From Burkholderiales bacterium (lineage in GTDB: Bacteria; Pseudomonadota; Gammaproteobacteria; Burkholderiales; Burkholderiaceae_C): a DNA stretch of 21,150 nucleotides. The notes under the pieces were generated by a model, which was not told the DNA's origin, did no database searches, and saw only the letters and a list, made by a program, of their open reading frames with translations. Where the stretch lies: contig JAGWTL010000012.1 of the NCBI GenBank assembly GCA_028869035.1, positions 1 to 21,150 on the forward strand, written 5' to 3'. A program made the position numbers and the translations under genes. Shown here piece after piece: positions 1 through 7,363 of the stretch (position 1 is the stretch's first letter; each line of letters opens with the position of its first letter).

Positions 1-237
1 GCCGACCACGCCGCCATGGCGCGCGCCTTCGGCATGCACGCCGAGCGGGTCGAGCGGGCCGAGGACCTGCCGGGCGCCATCGCGCGCGCGATGGCCCATC
101 GCCCCGCACTGCTCGATGTGGTGGTCACGCCGCAGGCGGTGTCGTCCGATGCCAAGTCCGGCCTGGCCTGGGTGCCCGGCCTGCAGCCGCTGGCGGCCTG
201 GGACGAGGCCGAGCGGGCCTGGCGCGACAAGGGCTGA
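1..237 (+). CDS. C-terminal fragment of a thiamine-pyrophosphate-dependent enzyme (acetolactate synthase/decarboxylase-like)
   Basis: The frame is open from the first base and ends at TGA 235-237, so only the last 78 residues are present. The opening residues ADHAAMARAFG, followed by a stretch ending PALLDVVVTP, match the way the C-terminal TPP-binding domain of acetolactate-synthase-like enzymes usually ends: a helix 'D-x-x-x-A-x-A-x-G', then a strand carrying 'PALVDV'. The tail with SDAKSGLAWVP and LQPLAAWDEAERAW is typical of TPP-requiring proteins next to catabolic genes. The diphosphate and metal-binding motifs lie outside the window, so the substrate (2-oxoacid decarboxylation or carboligation) cannot be assigned. 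Only 25 bases separate it from the GntR gene, which may be co-transcribed with it. The family assignment is moderately sure; the reaction is unknown. Confidence 0.7.
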   Translation, partial: ADHAAMARAFGMHAERVERAEDLPGAIARAMAHRPALLDVVVTPQAVSSDAKSGLAWVPGLQPLAAWDEAERAWRDKG

Positions 238-262
238 GCCCGGGCCGCTACCATAGCGCCCC

Positions 263-931
263 ATGAAGACACTGCAAGCCGCCCCCAGCCTGGTCGAGCA
301 GGTGCATGAGGCCATCCTGTCCGAGATCGCGTCGGGCAAGCTGCCTCCGGGCGCGCGCATCATCCAGGAGCAACTGGCGCAGCAGCTCGGCGTATCGCGC
401 CAGCCTGTGCAGCACGCCCTGACCCTGCTGCGCAAGCAAGGCGTGCTGAACGACGCGCCGGGTCGCGGCCTGCTGGTGGCCCCGCTGGATCTGGACCATG
501 TGCGTCACATGTACGACGTGCGCGCCGTCATCGAGGGCCTGGCGTTTCGCAAGGCGGCCGACGACAGCGCTGCCCAGGCGGCGGCCCAGGGGCCGGCCCT
601 GATCCGCGCCGGGCGCAAGGCCGTGGCCAGCGGATCGGTCGGCGCCATGATCGCTGCGGACATGGCCTTTCATGACTTCATCTACACCCTGTCAGGCAAC
701 CCCCTGGTGGCGCCGTCCATGCAGACCCACTGGACCCATACGCAGCGGGTCATGGGCGAGGTGCTCATGCGCGATGACAAGCCGCGCGACATCTGGGACC
801 AGCACGAAGCCCTGCTCGAGGCTGTTGCCGCCGCAGACGGCGTGCGCGCCGAGCGGCTGGCGCGCAAGCACATCCTGGAGGCCGCTGATTTCATGATCCG
901 CAGGCTGCGCGCGGAACAGCGCCGCAGCTGA
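263..931 (+). CDS. GntR-family transcriptional regulator, FadR/FCD subfamily
   Basis: The 222-residue protein has an N-terminal winged helix (about residues 8-75), with the recognition segment LAQQLGVSRQPVQHAL and the wing GRGLLVAP. An all-helical FCD effector domain follows (about 78-215). The four FCD metal ligands can be placed at Asp133, His137, His181 and His203; their spacing resembles that of metal-binding FCD regulators such as TM0439. Regulators of this class usually sense small carboxylic acids and repress neighbouring catabolic genes. It lies 25 bases after the TPP enzyme gene and upstream of the dehydrogenase/amidohydrolase run, so either could be its target (inference). No clear Shine-Dalgarno sequence precedes the ATG, which may mean coupling to the upstream gene. 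The family is certain; effector and target are unknown. Confidence 0.9.
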   Translation: MKTLQAAPSLVEQVHEAILSEIASGKLPPGARIIQEQLAQQLGVSRQPVQHALTLLRKQGVLNDAPGRGLLVAPLDLDHVRHMYDVRAVIEGLAFRKAADDSAAQAAAQGPALIRAGRKAVASGSVGAMIAADMAFHDFIYTLSGNPLVAPSMQTHWTHTQRVMGEVLMRDDKPRDIWDQHEALLEAVAAADGVRAERLARKHILEAADFMIRRLRAEQRRS

Positions 932-1000
932 GCGGCGCCGGCAGGGCTGCGCCCGCTTCGGTGGCGTCATGCCCTCTTGCGCAGCCTTTTTCCACCCAAC

Positions 1001-1016
1001 GGAAAACTGATTTTCC
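1001..1016. promoter_or_regulatory. Candidate regulator-binding palindrome (GGAAAA-N4-TTTTCC)
   Basis: GGAAAA (1001-1006) and TTTTCC (1011-1016) form a 16-bp dyad. A third TTTTCC copy at 988-993 also pairs with 1001-1006. The site lies between the GntR gene and the dehydrogenase gene, where an FCD-type GntR protein would be expected to bind. No experimental or comparative support can be given from sequence alone. Confidence 0.3.
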
Positions 1017-1064
1017 AGGGGCCGCCTTGTCCCCGGGCCGTCTTTGCTCAACACTGCGGGATTC

Positions 1065-1081
1065 GGGATGCGACGCATCCC
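1065..1081. promoter_or_regulatory. Perfect 17-bp palindrome upstream of the dehydrogenase gene
   Basis: GGGATGCG (1065-1072), a central A (1073) and CGCATCCC (1074-1081) form a perfect inverted repeat ending 26 bases before the ATG at 1108. It could be an operator, for example for the GntR protein encoded just upstream, or an RNA hairpin in the 5' leader of the operon. No T-tract follows, so it is not a normal terminator. Confidence 0.45.
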
Positions 1082-1107
1082 CAACGCATGAACGAGGAGA
1101 CACCTTG

Positions 1108-2031
1108 ATGAGCAAGAAAATCGGCTGGATCGGCCTGGGTCGTATGGGCGAAGCGATGGTGACCAAGCTGCTGAAGGCCGGCCACACCGTCCACGTCTGG
1201 AACCGCACCGCCTCCAAGGCCGCGCATCTGGCCGAGTACGGCGCGAAGATCGAAACCAGCAAGATCGACCTGGCCAGCTGCGACGTGGTTTTCACCATGG
1301 TCTCCACCACCGACGACCTCAAGGACGTGCTGTTCGGCGCCGGCGGCCTCGTGACCGGCGCCAGGAAACCCCAGGTGGTGGTGGACAGCTCCTCCATCTC
1401 GCAGGAAGGCTCGGCCGAGATCCGCGAGAAGCTCGAAGGCATGGGCGTGGGTTATCTGTGCACCCCGGTCTCGGGCAATGCCAAGGTGGCCAAGGCGGGC
1501 AAGCTGCTCACGGTGTCGTCCGGCCCCAAGGCGCTGTACGAGCAGGTCGAGCCCTATCTGCAGGCCATGGCGCGCAAGGTCATGTGGGTGGGCGAGGGTG
1601 AGCTGGCCCGCATCTGGAAGATCGCGCACAACACCATGTTCGGCGTGATCATCCAGAACCTCTGCGAGATCACCGTGCTGGCCGAGAAGGCCGGCATTCC
1701 GCGCAACGTCTTCCTGGAAAGCATCAACGACTCGGTGCTGGGTTCCATGTACACGCGCTACAAGACCCCGGTGCTCAGCAACCTGAATTTCGACCAGGTC
1801 ACCTTCACCCCCAAGCTCCTGCTCAAGGACATGGACCTGGGCATGAGCGCGGCCAAGGCGCACGGCGTGCCCATGCCTTCGGCGGCCGCGACACGCGAGT
1901 CGATCGCGCGCATGGTGGGCCACGGCCATGACAACGTGGACTTCGCGATCCTGCTGCATGAGACGGCGAACGACGCGGGCCTGCAGATCAAGCCGCTGAA
2001 CCTGCAGATCCCCGACGGCCTGTCGAGCTGA
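1108..2031 (+). CDS. NAD(P)-dependent beta-hydroxyacid dehydrogenase (HIBADH/6-PGDH-like)
   Basis: The 307-residue protein matches the usual 290-310 of the 3-hydroxyisobutyrate dehydrogenase superfamily. The start at ATG 1108 is chosen because GAGGAGA (1094-1100) is well placed before it and the Rossmann motif begins at once: IGLGRMG at residues 8-14. The family's second signature is present in altered form as PVSGNAKVAKAG (120-131; family usually PVSGG). The catalytic pair is Lys171 with Asn175 (KIAHN), and KDMDL at 240-244 is the usual cofactor/substrate-side segment. It should interconvert a beta-hydroxyacid and its semialdehyde with NAD(P). It begins a co-directional run with the amidohydrolase; a paralogue with the same SGN signature lies at 6457-7332. 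The exact substrate is unknown. Confidence 0.88.
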   Translation: MSKKIGWIGLGRMGEAMVTKLLKAGHTVHVWNRTASKAAHLAEYGAKIETSKIDLASCDVVFTMVSTTDDLKDVLFGAGGLVTGARKPQVVVDSSSISQEGSAEIREKLEGMGVGYLCTPVSGNAKVAKAGKLLTVSSGPKALYEQVEPYLQAMARKVMWVGEGELARIWKIAHNTMFGVIIQNLCEITVLAEKAGIPRNVFLESINDSVLGSMYTRYKTPVLSNLNFDQVTFTPKLLLKDMDLGMSAAKAHGVPMPSAAATRESIARMVGHGHDNVDFAILLHETANDAGLQIKPLNLQIPDGLSS

Positions 2032-2042
2032 CCATGGAATCG

Positions 2043-2101
2043 CCGTTCGGGCTGAGCCCGTCGAAGCCCCTTGAGCCCAACGACCGGCTCAGGGCGAACG
2101 G
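2043..2101. repeat. Inverted pair of an intergenic GTTCGGGCTGAGCC...GTCGAAG-type repeat
   Basis: The left arm at 2043-2060 (CCGTTCGGGCTGAGCCCG, followed by TCGAAG) is nearly the reverse complement of the right arm at 2085-2101 (CGGCTCAGGGCGAACGG). Together they fill the 79-base gap between the dehydrogenase and amidohydrolase genes. The unit resembles a short palindromic repeat seen scattered in intergenic DNA of Burkholderiales (recalled, not searched here). The likely Shine-Dalgarno GGAG of the amidohydrolase (2100-2103) overlaps the end of the right arm, so folding could limit its translation (inference). Confidence 0.6.
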
Positions 2102-2110
2102 AGTCTGCGC

Positions 2111-3454
2111 ATGAGCCAAACCCTGATTCGCGGCGCCACCGTCATCACCCTGGACGCGCTGGGCGACCTGCCGCGCGCCGACGTGCTGGTGACGGGCGAC
2201 ACGATCACCGAGATCGCGCCCGCCATCCACGCCGACGACGCGCAGCTGGTGGACGCCACAGGCTGCATCGTCATCCCGGGCCTGGTCAATGCGCACATGC
2301 ACACCTGGCAGACCGCGCTGCGCGGCCTGGCCGCCAACTGGACGCTGCTGGAATATTTCAAGAACATGCACGCGGGCCTGGCCACGGTGTTCGAGCCGCA
2401 GGACCTGTACATCGCCACGCTGGTCGGAGCGCTCAACCAGCTCAACTGCGGCACCACCACCCTGGGGGACTGGTGCCACAACAACAAGACCCCGGCGCAC
2501 AACGACGCGGCCATCCAGGGTCTGCTGGAGTCCGGCATCCGTGCGGCCTTCTTTCATGGGACCCCGAAGCCCGATCCCAAACCGGGTGAGCGCCCCTTCT
2601 GGGAAGTGCCGCACCCGCGCGCCGAGGTCGAACGCCTGCTCAAGGCGCACCAGGGTAAGGCCCTGTTGAGCGTGCATGCCGCCGTGCTGGGCCCGCATTA
2701 CTCCACGCTGGAGGTGGCCCTGCACGACTTCCGCATGGTCCGGGAGCTGGGCATCATCGGCTCCCTGCACCAGGGGGGCGGCGCGGCGCGCACACCGGAC
2801 GGCTGGGAGAGGCTCGAAGCCGAGGGCCTGCTGGGGCCGCAGATCAACATCGTGCACGGCCATGCCCTGAGTGACGCGCAGCTCAAACGTTTCTGCGATC
2901 TCGGCATGAGCTTCTCGGCTGCCGCCGAGAACGAAATGACCCAGGGCCATGGCCATCCCATCACCGGTCGCCTGCGTGCCTATGGCAAGGCGCCCTCGCT
3001 GGGGGTGGACCTGGAGAGCGTGCTCAGCGGCGACATGCTGACCCAGGCCCGTGTGGCCTTGGGCGTGCAGCGCAGCCTGGACAACGTGGCCTACCGCGAA
3101 GCGCGCGGAACGATTCCCCCCACCTCCACCGTCACCACGCGCGAGGCGTTGGGCTGGGTCACGGTGGAAGGCGCGCGCATGCTGGGCCGGCTCGACCGCA
3201 TCGGCACCCTGGCCGCGGGCAAGCAGGCCGACCTGGTGCTGATCCGCGCCGACGACCTGAACATGCAGCCCGTGCACGACCCGGTGAGCACGGTGGTGAT
3301 GCAGACCACGCTGGCCAATATCGACAGCGTGATGGTGGCCGGGCGCTGGAAGAAGCGCCACGGGAAACTGGTGGATGTGGACCTGGTCCCGAAGCTCGCT
3401 GCGCTGCAGGCTTCAGGCCGCAAGATCACGACGGCGTTGGGCTTGTCGCGATAA
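2111..3454 (+). CDS. Amidohydrolase-superfamily hydrolase/deaminase (ATZ/TRZ-like)
   Basis: The 447-residue protein starts at ATG 2111, seven bases after GGAG. It has the N- and C-terminal beta-sandwich pieces of cytosolic amidohydrolases (DATGCIVIPGLVNAHMH at the first join; GTLAAGKQADLVLI at 365-378) around a TIM barrel. Metal-ligand candidates are His62 and His64 (AHMH), His220 (SLHQGG), His249/His251 (HGHALSD) and Asp300 (GVDLESV). The family is known for removing amino groups or halides from heteroaromatic rings (atrazine chlorohydrolase, TrzN, 8-oxoguanine and cytosine deaminases). The usual HxxE after the fourth strand is altered here: position 223 is Gly. Flanked by two Bug receptors and a dehydrogenase, it probably opens or dehalogenates/deaminates the imported substrate (inference). 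The substrate is unassigned. Confidence 0.87.
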   Translation: MSQTLIRGATVITLDALGDLPRADVLVTGDTITEIAPAIHADDAQLVDATGCIVIPGLVNAHMHTWQTALRGLAANWTLLEYFKNMHAGLATVFEPQDLYIATLVGALNQLNCGTTTLGDWCHNNKTPAHNDAAIQGLLESGIRAAFFHGTPKPDPKPGERPFWEVPHPRAEVERLLKAHQGKALLSVHAAVLGPHYSTLEVALHDFRMVRELGIIGSLHQGGGAARTPDGWERLEAEGLLGPQINIVHGHALSDAQLKRFCDLGMSFSAAAENEMTQGHGHPITGRLRAYGKAPSLGVDLESVLSGDMLTQARVALGVQRSLDNVAYREARGTIPPTSTVTTREALGWVTVEGARMLGRLDRIGTLAAGKQADLVLIRADDLNMQPVHDPVSTVVMQTTLANIDSVMVAGRWKKRHGKLVDVDLVPKLAALQASGRKITTALGLSR

Positions 3455-3531
3455 GCAGAGAAAAGCTGCCTACGCCTGGAGGCCGAGGGCAGCGCAGAGT
3501 GTTCGAGTCATAACTATTGAAGGAGACAGAC

Positions 3532-4479
3532 ATGAAACGCGTTCTTATTTCTGCAGCCCTGCTGCTGAGTGCCGGCCTGGCGCTGGCGCAGGCTTATCCG
3601 AGCAAACCGATCCGCATCGTCGTGCCCTTCACGCCCGGCAGTGCCACGGACATCATGGCGCGCATCGTGGGCGAGAAACTCGGCACGGCCTGGGGCCAGA
3701 CCGTGATCGTCGATAACAAACCCGGGGCCGGCGGCACGGTGGGCTCGGCCTTCGTGGCCAAGAGCGAACCCGACGGCTACACCCTGCTGGTGGTGTCCAC
3801 CGGCCACGTGGTCAACCCGGTGCTCTACCCGGGGTTGAGCTATGACACCGTGGGCGACTTTGCCGGCATCACGCCGCTGGCCTCCCTGCCCAATGTGCTG
3901 GTGGTGGGCGCCAACAGCCCGATCAAGAACGTGCAGGAATTGATCGCTGCGGCCAAGGCCAACCCCGGCAAGCTCAACTACGCTTCGGCCGGCACCGGCA
4001 GCGCCACCCACGTGAACGCCGAGAAATTCCGCGCCGTCACGGGCATCCAGGCCACCCACATCCCTTTCAAGGGCACGCCCGAGACCATCACCGAGACCGT
4101 GGCCGGCCGCGTCGACTTCATGTTCACGCCCGTGCTCTCGTCCATCCCGATGATCCGCGACAACCGCATGCGCGCCCTGGCGGTCAGCACGGCCCAGCGT
4201 TCCTCGGCCCTGCCGGAGGTGCCCACCGTGTCCGAAGCCGGCGTGCCCGGTTTTGTGTTCGACTTCTGGATCGGCCTGCTGGCGCCGGCCAAGACACCGC
4301 GCGACGTCGTCAACAAGCTCAACCAGGAGGTCGGCAAGGCCCTGGCCCAGCCCGACGTCAAGGAACGCATGGCCAAGCTCGGTGGCGAGCCGATGCCGAT
4401 GAGCCCCGAGCGTTTTGACGCCTTCATCCGCGAAGAGCACGCGACCCTGAGCGTCATCATGAAGGACGCACCCAAGTAA
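3532..4479 (+). CDS. Bug-family (TctC-like) periplasmic solute receptor 1
   Basis: The 315-residue protein has a Sec signal peptide (MKRVLISAALLLSAGLALA, cleavage near residue 19-21) followed by the Bug hallmark YPSKPIRIVVPF. Family motifs are PFTPGSATD (32-40), DNKPGAGG (61-68), DGYTLL (81-86) and the later NYASAGTGSATH and HIPFKG. ATG 3532 is preferred over an in-frame TTG at 3517 because AAGGAGA sits six bases before it and the signal peptide begins exactly there. Bug proteins bind carboxylates and similar acids in the periplasm for tripartite tricarboxylate transporters, or feed sensory systems. No TctA/TctB genes are present here, so this is an orphan receptor. It is closest in motif wording to the second Bug at 5484 (both have GSATD). 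Confidence 0.92.
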   Translation: MKRVLISAALLLSAGLALAQAYPSKPIRIVVPFTPGSATDIMARIVGEKLGTAWGQTVIVDNKPGAGGTVGSAFVAKSEPDGYTLLVVSTGHVVNPVLYPGLSYDTVGDFAGITPLASLPNVLVVGANSPIKNVQELIAAAKANPGKLNYASAGTGSATHVNAEKFRAVTGIQATHIPFKGTPETITETVAGRVDFMFTPVLSSIPMIRDNRMRALAVSTAQRSSALPEVPTVSEAGVPGFVFDFWIGLLAPAKTPRDVVNKLNQEVGKALAQPDVKERMAKLGGEPMPMSPERFDAFIREEHATLSVIMKDAPK

Positions 4480-4498
4480 GACCTGGCCACGCCCCCTG

Positions 4499-4527
4499 CA
4501 GCCCCCCTGCCGAGTCGCAGGGGGCTG
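4499..4527 (+). other. GC-rich hairpin between Bug 1 and the binding-protein gene
   Basis: CAGCCCCCCTGC (4499-4510) pairs with GCAGGGGGCTG (4517-4527) around a six-base loop, giving about 11 pairs with one bulged C. No T-run follows, so this is more likely an mRNA-stabilising or attenuating hairpin than a full terminator. It could raise the level of Bug 1 relative to downstream genes. Confidence 0.5.
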
Positions 4528-4555
4528 TCCTGAACCCTTGCGGAGACCCCTGCCC

Positions 4556-5467
4556 ATGCAGCCACTGCGCGTCAACATCTTCAACACCTCCAGCAACCTG
4601 CCGCTGCTCGCGGCGCAGGAGGCCGGCTGTTTTGCGCGGCGTGGCCTGGCGCTGGAGATCCAGCACACGCCGAACTCCGATACGCAGCGCGCCGGCCTGG
4701 CCGCGGGCAGCTTCGACATCGCCCACGCCGCGGTGGACAACGCCGTGGCCATGGCGGAGGCGGGGCAGGACGTGCTCATCGTGCTCGGTGGTGACGCCGG
4801 CATGAACGAGTTCATGGTGCGTCCGGAGATCCAGACCATGGCCGATCTGCGCGGCAAGGTGCTGGCGGTCGATGCGCCCAACACGGCCTACGCCCTGGTG
4901 GCCAAGAAGATCCTCAAGAACCATGGTTTGCTGGAAGGCCGCGACTACACCGTGCGCCTGGCCGGCGGCACCGGCCCGCGCGCAGCCGCCATGGTGGCCG
5001 ACCCGCAGCTGGCGGCCGCCATGATCAACCCGCCCTTCTCCTTCACGGTGCGCCAGCAGGGCCTCAAGAGTCTGGGCAGCCAGTTCGCACTGCTGGGGCC
5101 CTACCAGGCCACCGGCGCCTTCGTCATGCGCGACTGGGCGCGAGCCCATGTGGAGCTGTTGCAAGACTATCTGGCGGCCTGTATCGAAGGGCAGCGCCTG
5201 GTCATGAACCCGGCCCGCCGCACGCCGATGATCGATCTGCTGGTGCGCAGCTTCAAGCTCGACCCGGTGGCGGCGGCCGGCACCTACGAGGCGCTGCTCA
5301 CGCCGGGCGCCGGCCTGGCGCCGGACGCCCGCTTCAACACCGAGGGTTTCCGCGCCGTGCTGGCCATCCGTGCCGAGATGGAGGGCATGTGGGGCGGCAC
5401 CCCGCCGGCTCCGGCCAAGTACATCGACCTGTCGTATGCCGAACATGCCATCCAGAAAATTTCATAA
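4556..5467 (+). CDS. ABC-type NMT1/SsuA-like substrate-binding protein without a signal peptide
   Basis: The 303-residue protein starts at ATG 4556, preceded by CGGAGA about nine bases upstream. The fold is suggested by the opening beta strand LRVNIFNTSSNLPLLAAQ, then GCFARRGLALEI, GSFDIAHAAVDNAVAM, the hinge region ADLRGKVLAVDAPNT and GLLEGRDYTVRLAGG. All are typical of nitrate/sulfonate/thiamine-precursor binding proteins (NMT1/THI5-like, SsuA). Unusually, no hydrophobic leader precedes the mature-like first strand, and the only in-frame upstream start adds six polar residues. No ABC permease or ATPase gene is present. It may be a cytoplasmic ligand-binding or enzymatic member of the family, or a protein that has lost export (inference). 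It sits between two Bug genes, with only 16 bases before Bug 2. Confidence 0.82.
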   Translation: MQPLRVNIFNTSSNLPLLAAQEAGCFARRGLALEIQHTPNSDTQRAGLAAGSFDIAHAAVDNAVAMAEAGQDVLIVLGGDAGMNEFMVRPEIQTMADLRGKVLAVDAPNTAYALVAKKILKNHGLLEGRDYTVRLAGGTGPRAAAMVADPQLAAAMINPPFSFTVRQQGLKSLGSQFALLGPYQATGAFVMRDWARAHVELLQDYLAACIEGQRLVMNPARRTPMIDLLVRSFKLDPVAAAGTYEALLTPGAGLAPDARFNTEGFRAVLAIRAEMEGMWGGTPPAPAKYIDLSYAEHAIQKIS

Positions 5468-5483
5468 GCAGAGGAGATCCACC

Positions 5484-6440
5484 ATGAAGCGTTTTGTCCT
5501 GAGCGTCCTGTCGGCCCTGGCCCTGGGCTCTGCCCTCGCGCAGGGCTATCCGGCCAAGCCCATCAAGTTCATCGTGCCCTTCACCGCGGGCAGCGCCACC
5601 GACATCGTCGCGCGCACCGTCGGTGAGTCCATGAGCCGCAGCATGGGCCAGCCCATCGTCATCGAGAACAAGCTGGGCGCCGGCGGCACCATCGCCGCCG
5701 CCCAGGTCGCCAAGAGCGAGGCCGACGGCTACACCATCCTCGTGCATTCCTCGGCGCATGCGCTGAACCCTGCTCTCTACCCCAACCCCGGCTACGACAC
5801 GCTCAAGGACCTGACGGGCGTGACTGCGCTGGCCGCCATTCCCAATGTGCTGGTGGTCCATCCGAACAAGGGCTGGAAGACCCAGGCCGAGCTGGTCGCC
5901 GCGGTCAAGGCCAACCCGGGCAAGTTCAACTACGCCTCGGCCGGCATCGGCAGCGGCACGCACATGAACGCCGAAATCTTCCGCCTGCAGGCCGGCATCG
6001 ACGCCCTGCACGTGCCCTACAAGGGCACGCCCGACGCGATGAACAACGTCATCGGCGGCTCCAACGACTGGTTCTTCGCGCCCCTGGCCTCGGCCCTGCC
6101 CCTGATCCGCGACAAGCGCCTGCAGGCCCTCTCGGTCAGCACCAAGATGCGCGCCTCCACCCTGCCCGACGTGCCCACCAGCGTCGAAGCCGGCCTGCCC
6201 GCTTCCGACTACACCCTGTGGGTCGGCATGATCGTGCCCATGGCCACACCGACGGCCGTGGTGAAGAAACTCAACGAAGAAGCCCTCAAGGCGCTCAGCA
6301 GCCCCGAGCTGAAGGAGCGCATGGCCAAGCTGGGCGCCGACCCCTTCCCCATGGCGCCCGAGGCCTTCAACGCCTACATCAAGGGCGAAATCGAGGTGGC
6401 CGCGCGCATCGTCCAGGCGGCCAACCTGAAGGCGCAGTAG
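5484..6440 (+). CDS. Bug-family (TctC-like) periplasmic solute receptor 2
   Basis: The 318-residue protein starts at ATG 5484 with GAGGAG at 5471-5476. The Sec leader MKRFVLSVLSALALGSALA is followed by QGYPAKPIKFIVPF. Bug motifs are PFTAGSATD (32-40), ENKLGAGG (61-68), DGYTIL (81-86), then NYASAGIGSGTHMNAE and VPYKGTPDAM. Leader and motif wording are close to Bug 1 (3532-4479), suggesting duplication within the cluster. The role is periplasmic capture of a carboxylate-like ligand; no membrane partner is encoded in the window. The frame stays open well upstream (to about 5370), but that part overlaps the preceding gene and lacks a leader, so it is not used. Confidence 0.92.
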   Translation: MKRFVLSVLSALALGSALAQGYPAKPIKFIVPFTAGSATDIVARTVGESMSRSMGQPIVIENKLGAGGTIAAAQVAKSEADGYTILVHSSAHALNPALYPNPGYDTLKDLTGVTALAAIPNVLVVHPNKGWKTQAELVAAVKANPGKFNYASAGIGSGTHMNAEIFRLQAGIDALHVPYKGTPDAMNNVIGGSNDWFFAPLASALPLIRDKRLQALSVSTKMRASTLPDVPTSVEAGLPASDYTLWVGMIVPMATPTAVVKKLNEEALKALSSPELKERMAKLGADPFPMAPEAFNAYIKGEIEVAARIVQAANLKAQ

Positions 6441-6456
6441 AGCGGATCGGTTTCCC

Positions 6457-7332
6457 ATGAAGATCCATTTCACTGGCATCGGCAAGATGGGCCTGCCCAT
6501 GGCCGGGCACCTGGCCGCCGCCGGGCACGCCCTGACAGCCTATGACCCCTGCGACGAGCGTTGCGAACTGGCGCAGGAGCAGGGCCTGACCGTGGTGGGC
6601 GACGCCGCCGCTGCCATGGCGGCAGCCGATGTCGTCTTCTCCTCCTTGCCGCACGACGCGGCCTTGAGCGCCGTGGCCGCCCAGGTGGCGGCTGCCGCCC
6701 GGCCCGGCACCGTCTATGTGGACACCAGCACCGTTTCGATGCAGGCCTCGGCCGACGCGGCGCAGGCGCTGGACGGCAAGGGCCTGGCCTATCTGCGCAC
6801 CGCCGTCTCGGGCAACAACAAGATGGCCGAGGCCGGGCAGCTCACCGTGCTGGCCTCCGGCCCGCGGGCGGCCTACGAGCAGGTGCTGCCGCTGCTCAAG
6901 ACCCTGGGCCCCCATCACTTCTATCTGGGCGAGGCCGAGCAGGCGCGCCTGATGAAGCTGGTGGTCAACCTCATGATCGCCCAGACCAGCGCCATGCTGG
7001 CCGAGGCCCTGACCCTGGGGCGCAAGGGCGGCCTGGACTGGCAGGCCATGTGGGAGGTGCTCACCGCCAGCGCCGTGGCCTCGCCCATCGTCAAGGCCAA
7101 GTCCGCGCAGCTGAGCCAGCGCGACTTCACGCCCACCTTCACGGTGGAGCAGATGATCAAGGACCTGGACCTGATTCTCGACGCCGGGGTGGCCAGCAAT
7201 GTGCCCCTGATGCAGGCCGCCATGACCCAGAAGCTCATGCACGCCGCCGTGGTGCAGGGCAACGGGCTGGACGATTACGCTGCCATCATCAAGGTGCTGG
7301 AACGCGGCGCGGGTTTAAACCCCAAGCTGTAA
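6457..7332 (+). CDS. NAD(P)-dependent beta-hydroxyacid dehydrogenase 2 (HIBADH-like)
   Basis: The 291-residue protein is of normal family length. The Rossmann motif GIGKMG is at residues 7-12, and VDTSTVS at 88-94 is the usual pre-substrate strand. The substrate signature appears as AVSGNNKMAEAG (116-127), and the catalytic pair is Lys167 and Asn171 (LMKLVVN). KDLDL at 235-239 is the conserved cofactor-side lysine region. It should oxidise a beta-hydroxyacid or reduce the semialdehyde. It shares the rare SGN-x-K signature with the dehydrogenase at 1108-2031 but is otherwise clearly diverged. The gene starts 16 bases after Bug 2 with only a weak Shine-Dalgarno (GCGGA), consistent with one operon. 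The substrate is unknown. Confidence 0.87.
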   Translation: MKIHFTGIGKMGLPMAGHLAAAGHALTAYDPCDERCELAQEQGLTVVGDAAAAMAAADVVFSSLPHDAALSAVAAQVAAAARPGTVYVDTSTVSMQASADAAQALDGKGLAYLRTAVSGNNKMAEAGQLTVLASGPRAAYEQVLPLLKTLGPHHFYLGEAEQARLMKLVVNLMIAQTSAMLAEALTLGRKGGLDWQAMWEVLTASAVASPIVKAKSAQLSQRDFTPTFTVEQMIKDLDLILDAGVASNVPLMQAAMTQKLMHAAVVQGNGLDDYAAIIKVLERGAGLNPKL

Positions 7333-7363
7333 GCTGAAGCTGCCGATTTCCCTGGAGAGTTTT

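Noticed and set aside
961..1107. Longer N-terminus for the first dehydrogenase
   Set aside because: The Rossmann strand starts right after ATG 1108, which has a strong ribosome site, and the extension runs through two palindromes.
1988..3361. Long minus-strand open frame (457 codons) opposite the amidohydrolase gene
   Set aside because: It is rich in His, Gln, Arg and Gly with no family motif, as expected for the antisense of high-GC codons. The plus strand carries a full amidohydrolase.
4499..4527. Reading the hairpin after Bug 1 as a full terminator
   Set aside because: There is no T-tract and a co-directional gene starts 28 bases later, so it is kept only as a hairpin.
3514..4884. Long minus-strand open frame opposite Bug 1 and the binding-protein gene
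   Set aside because: It has low-complexity antisense composition and spans two well-supported plus-strand genes.
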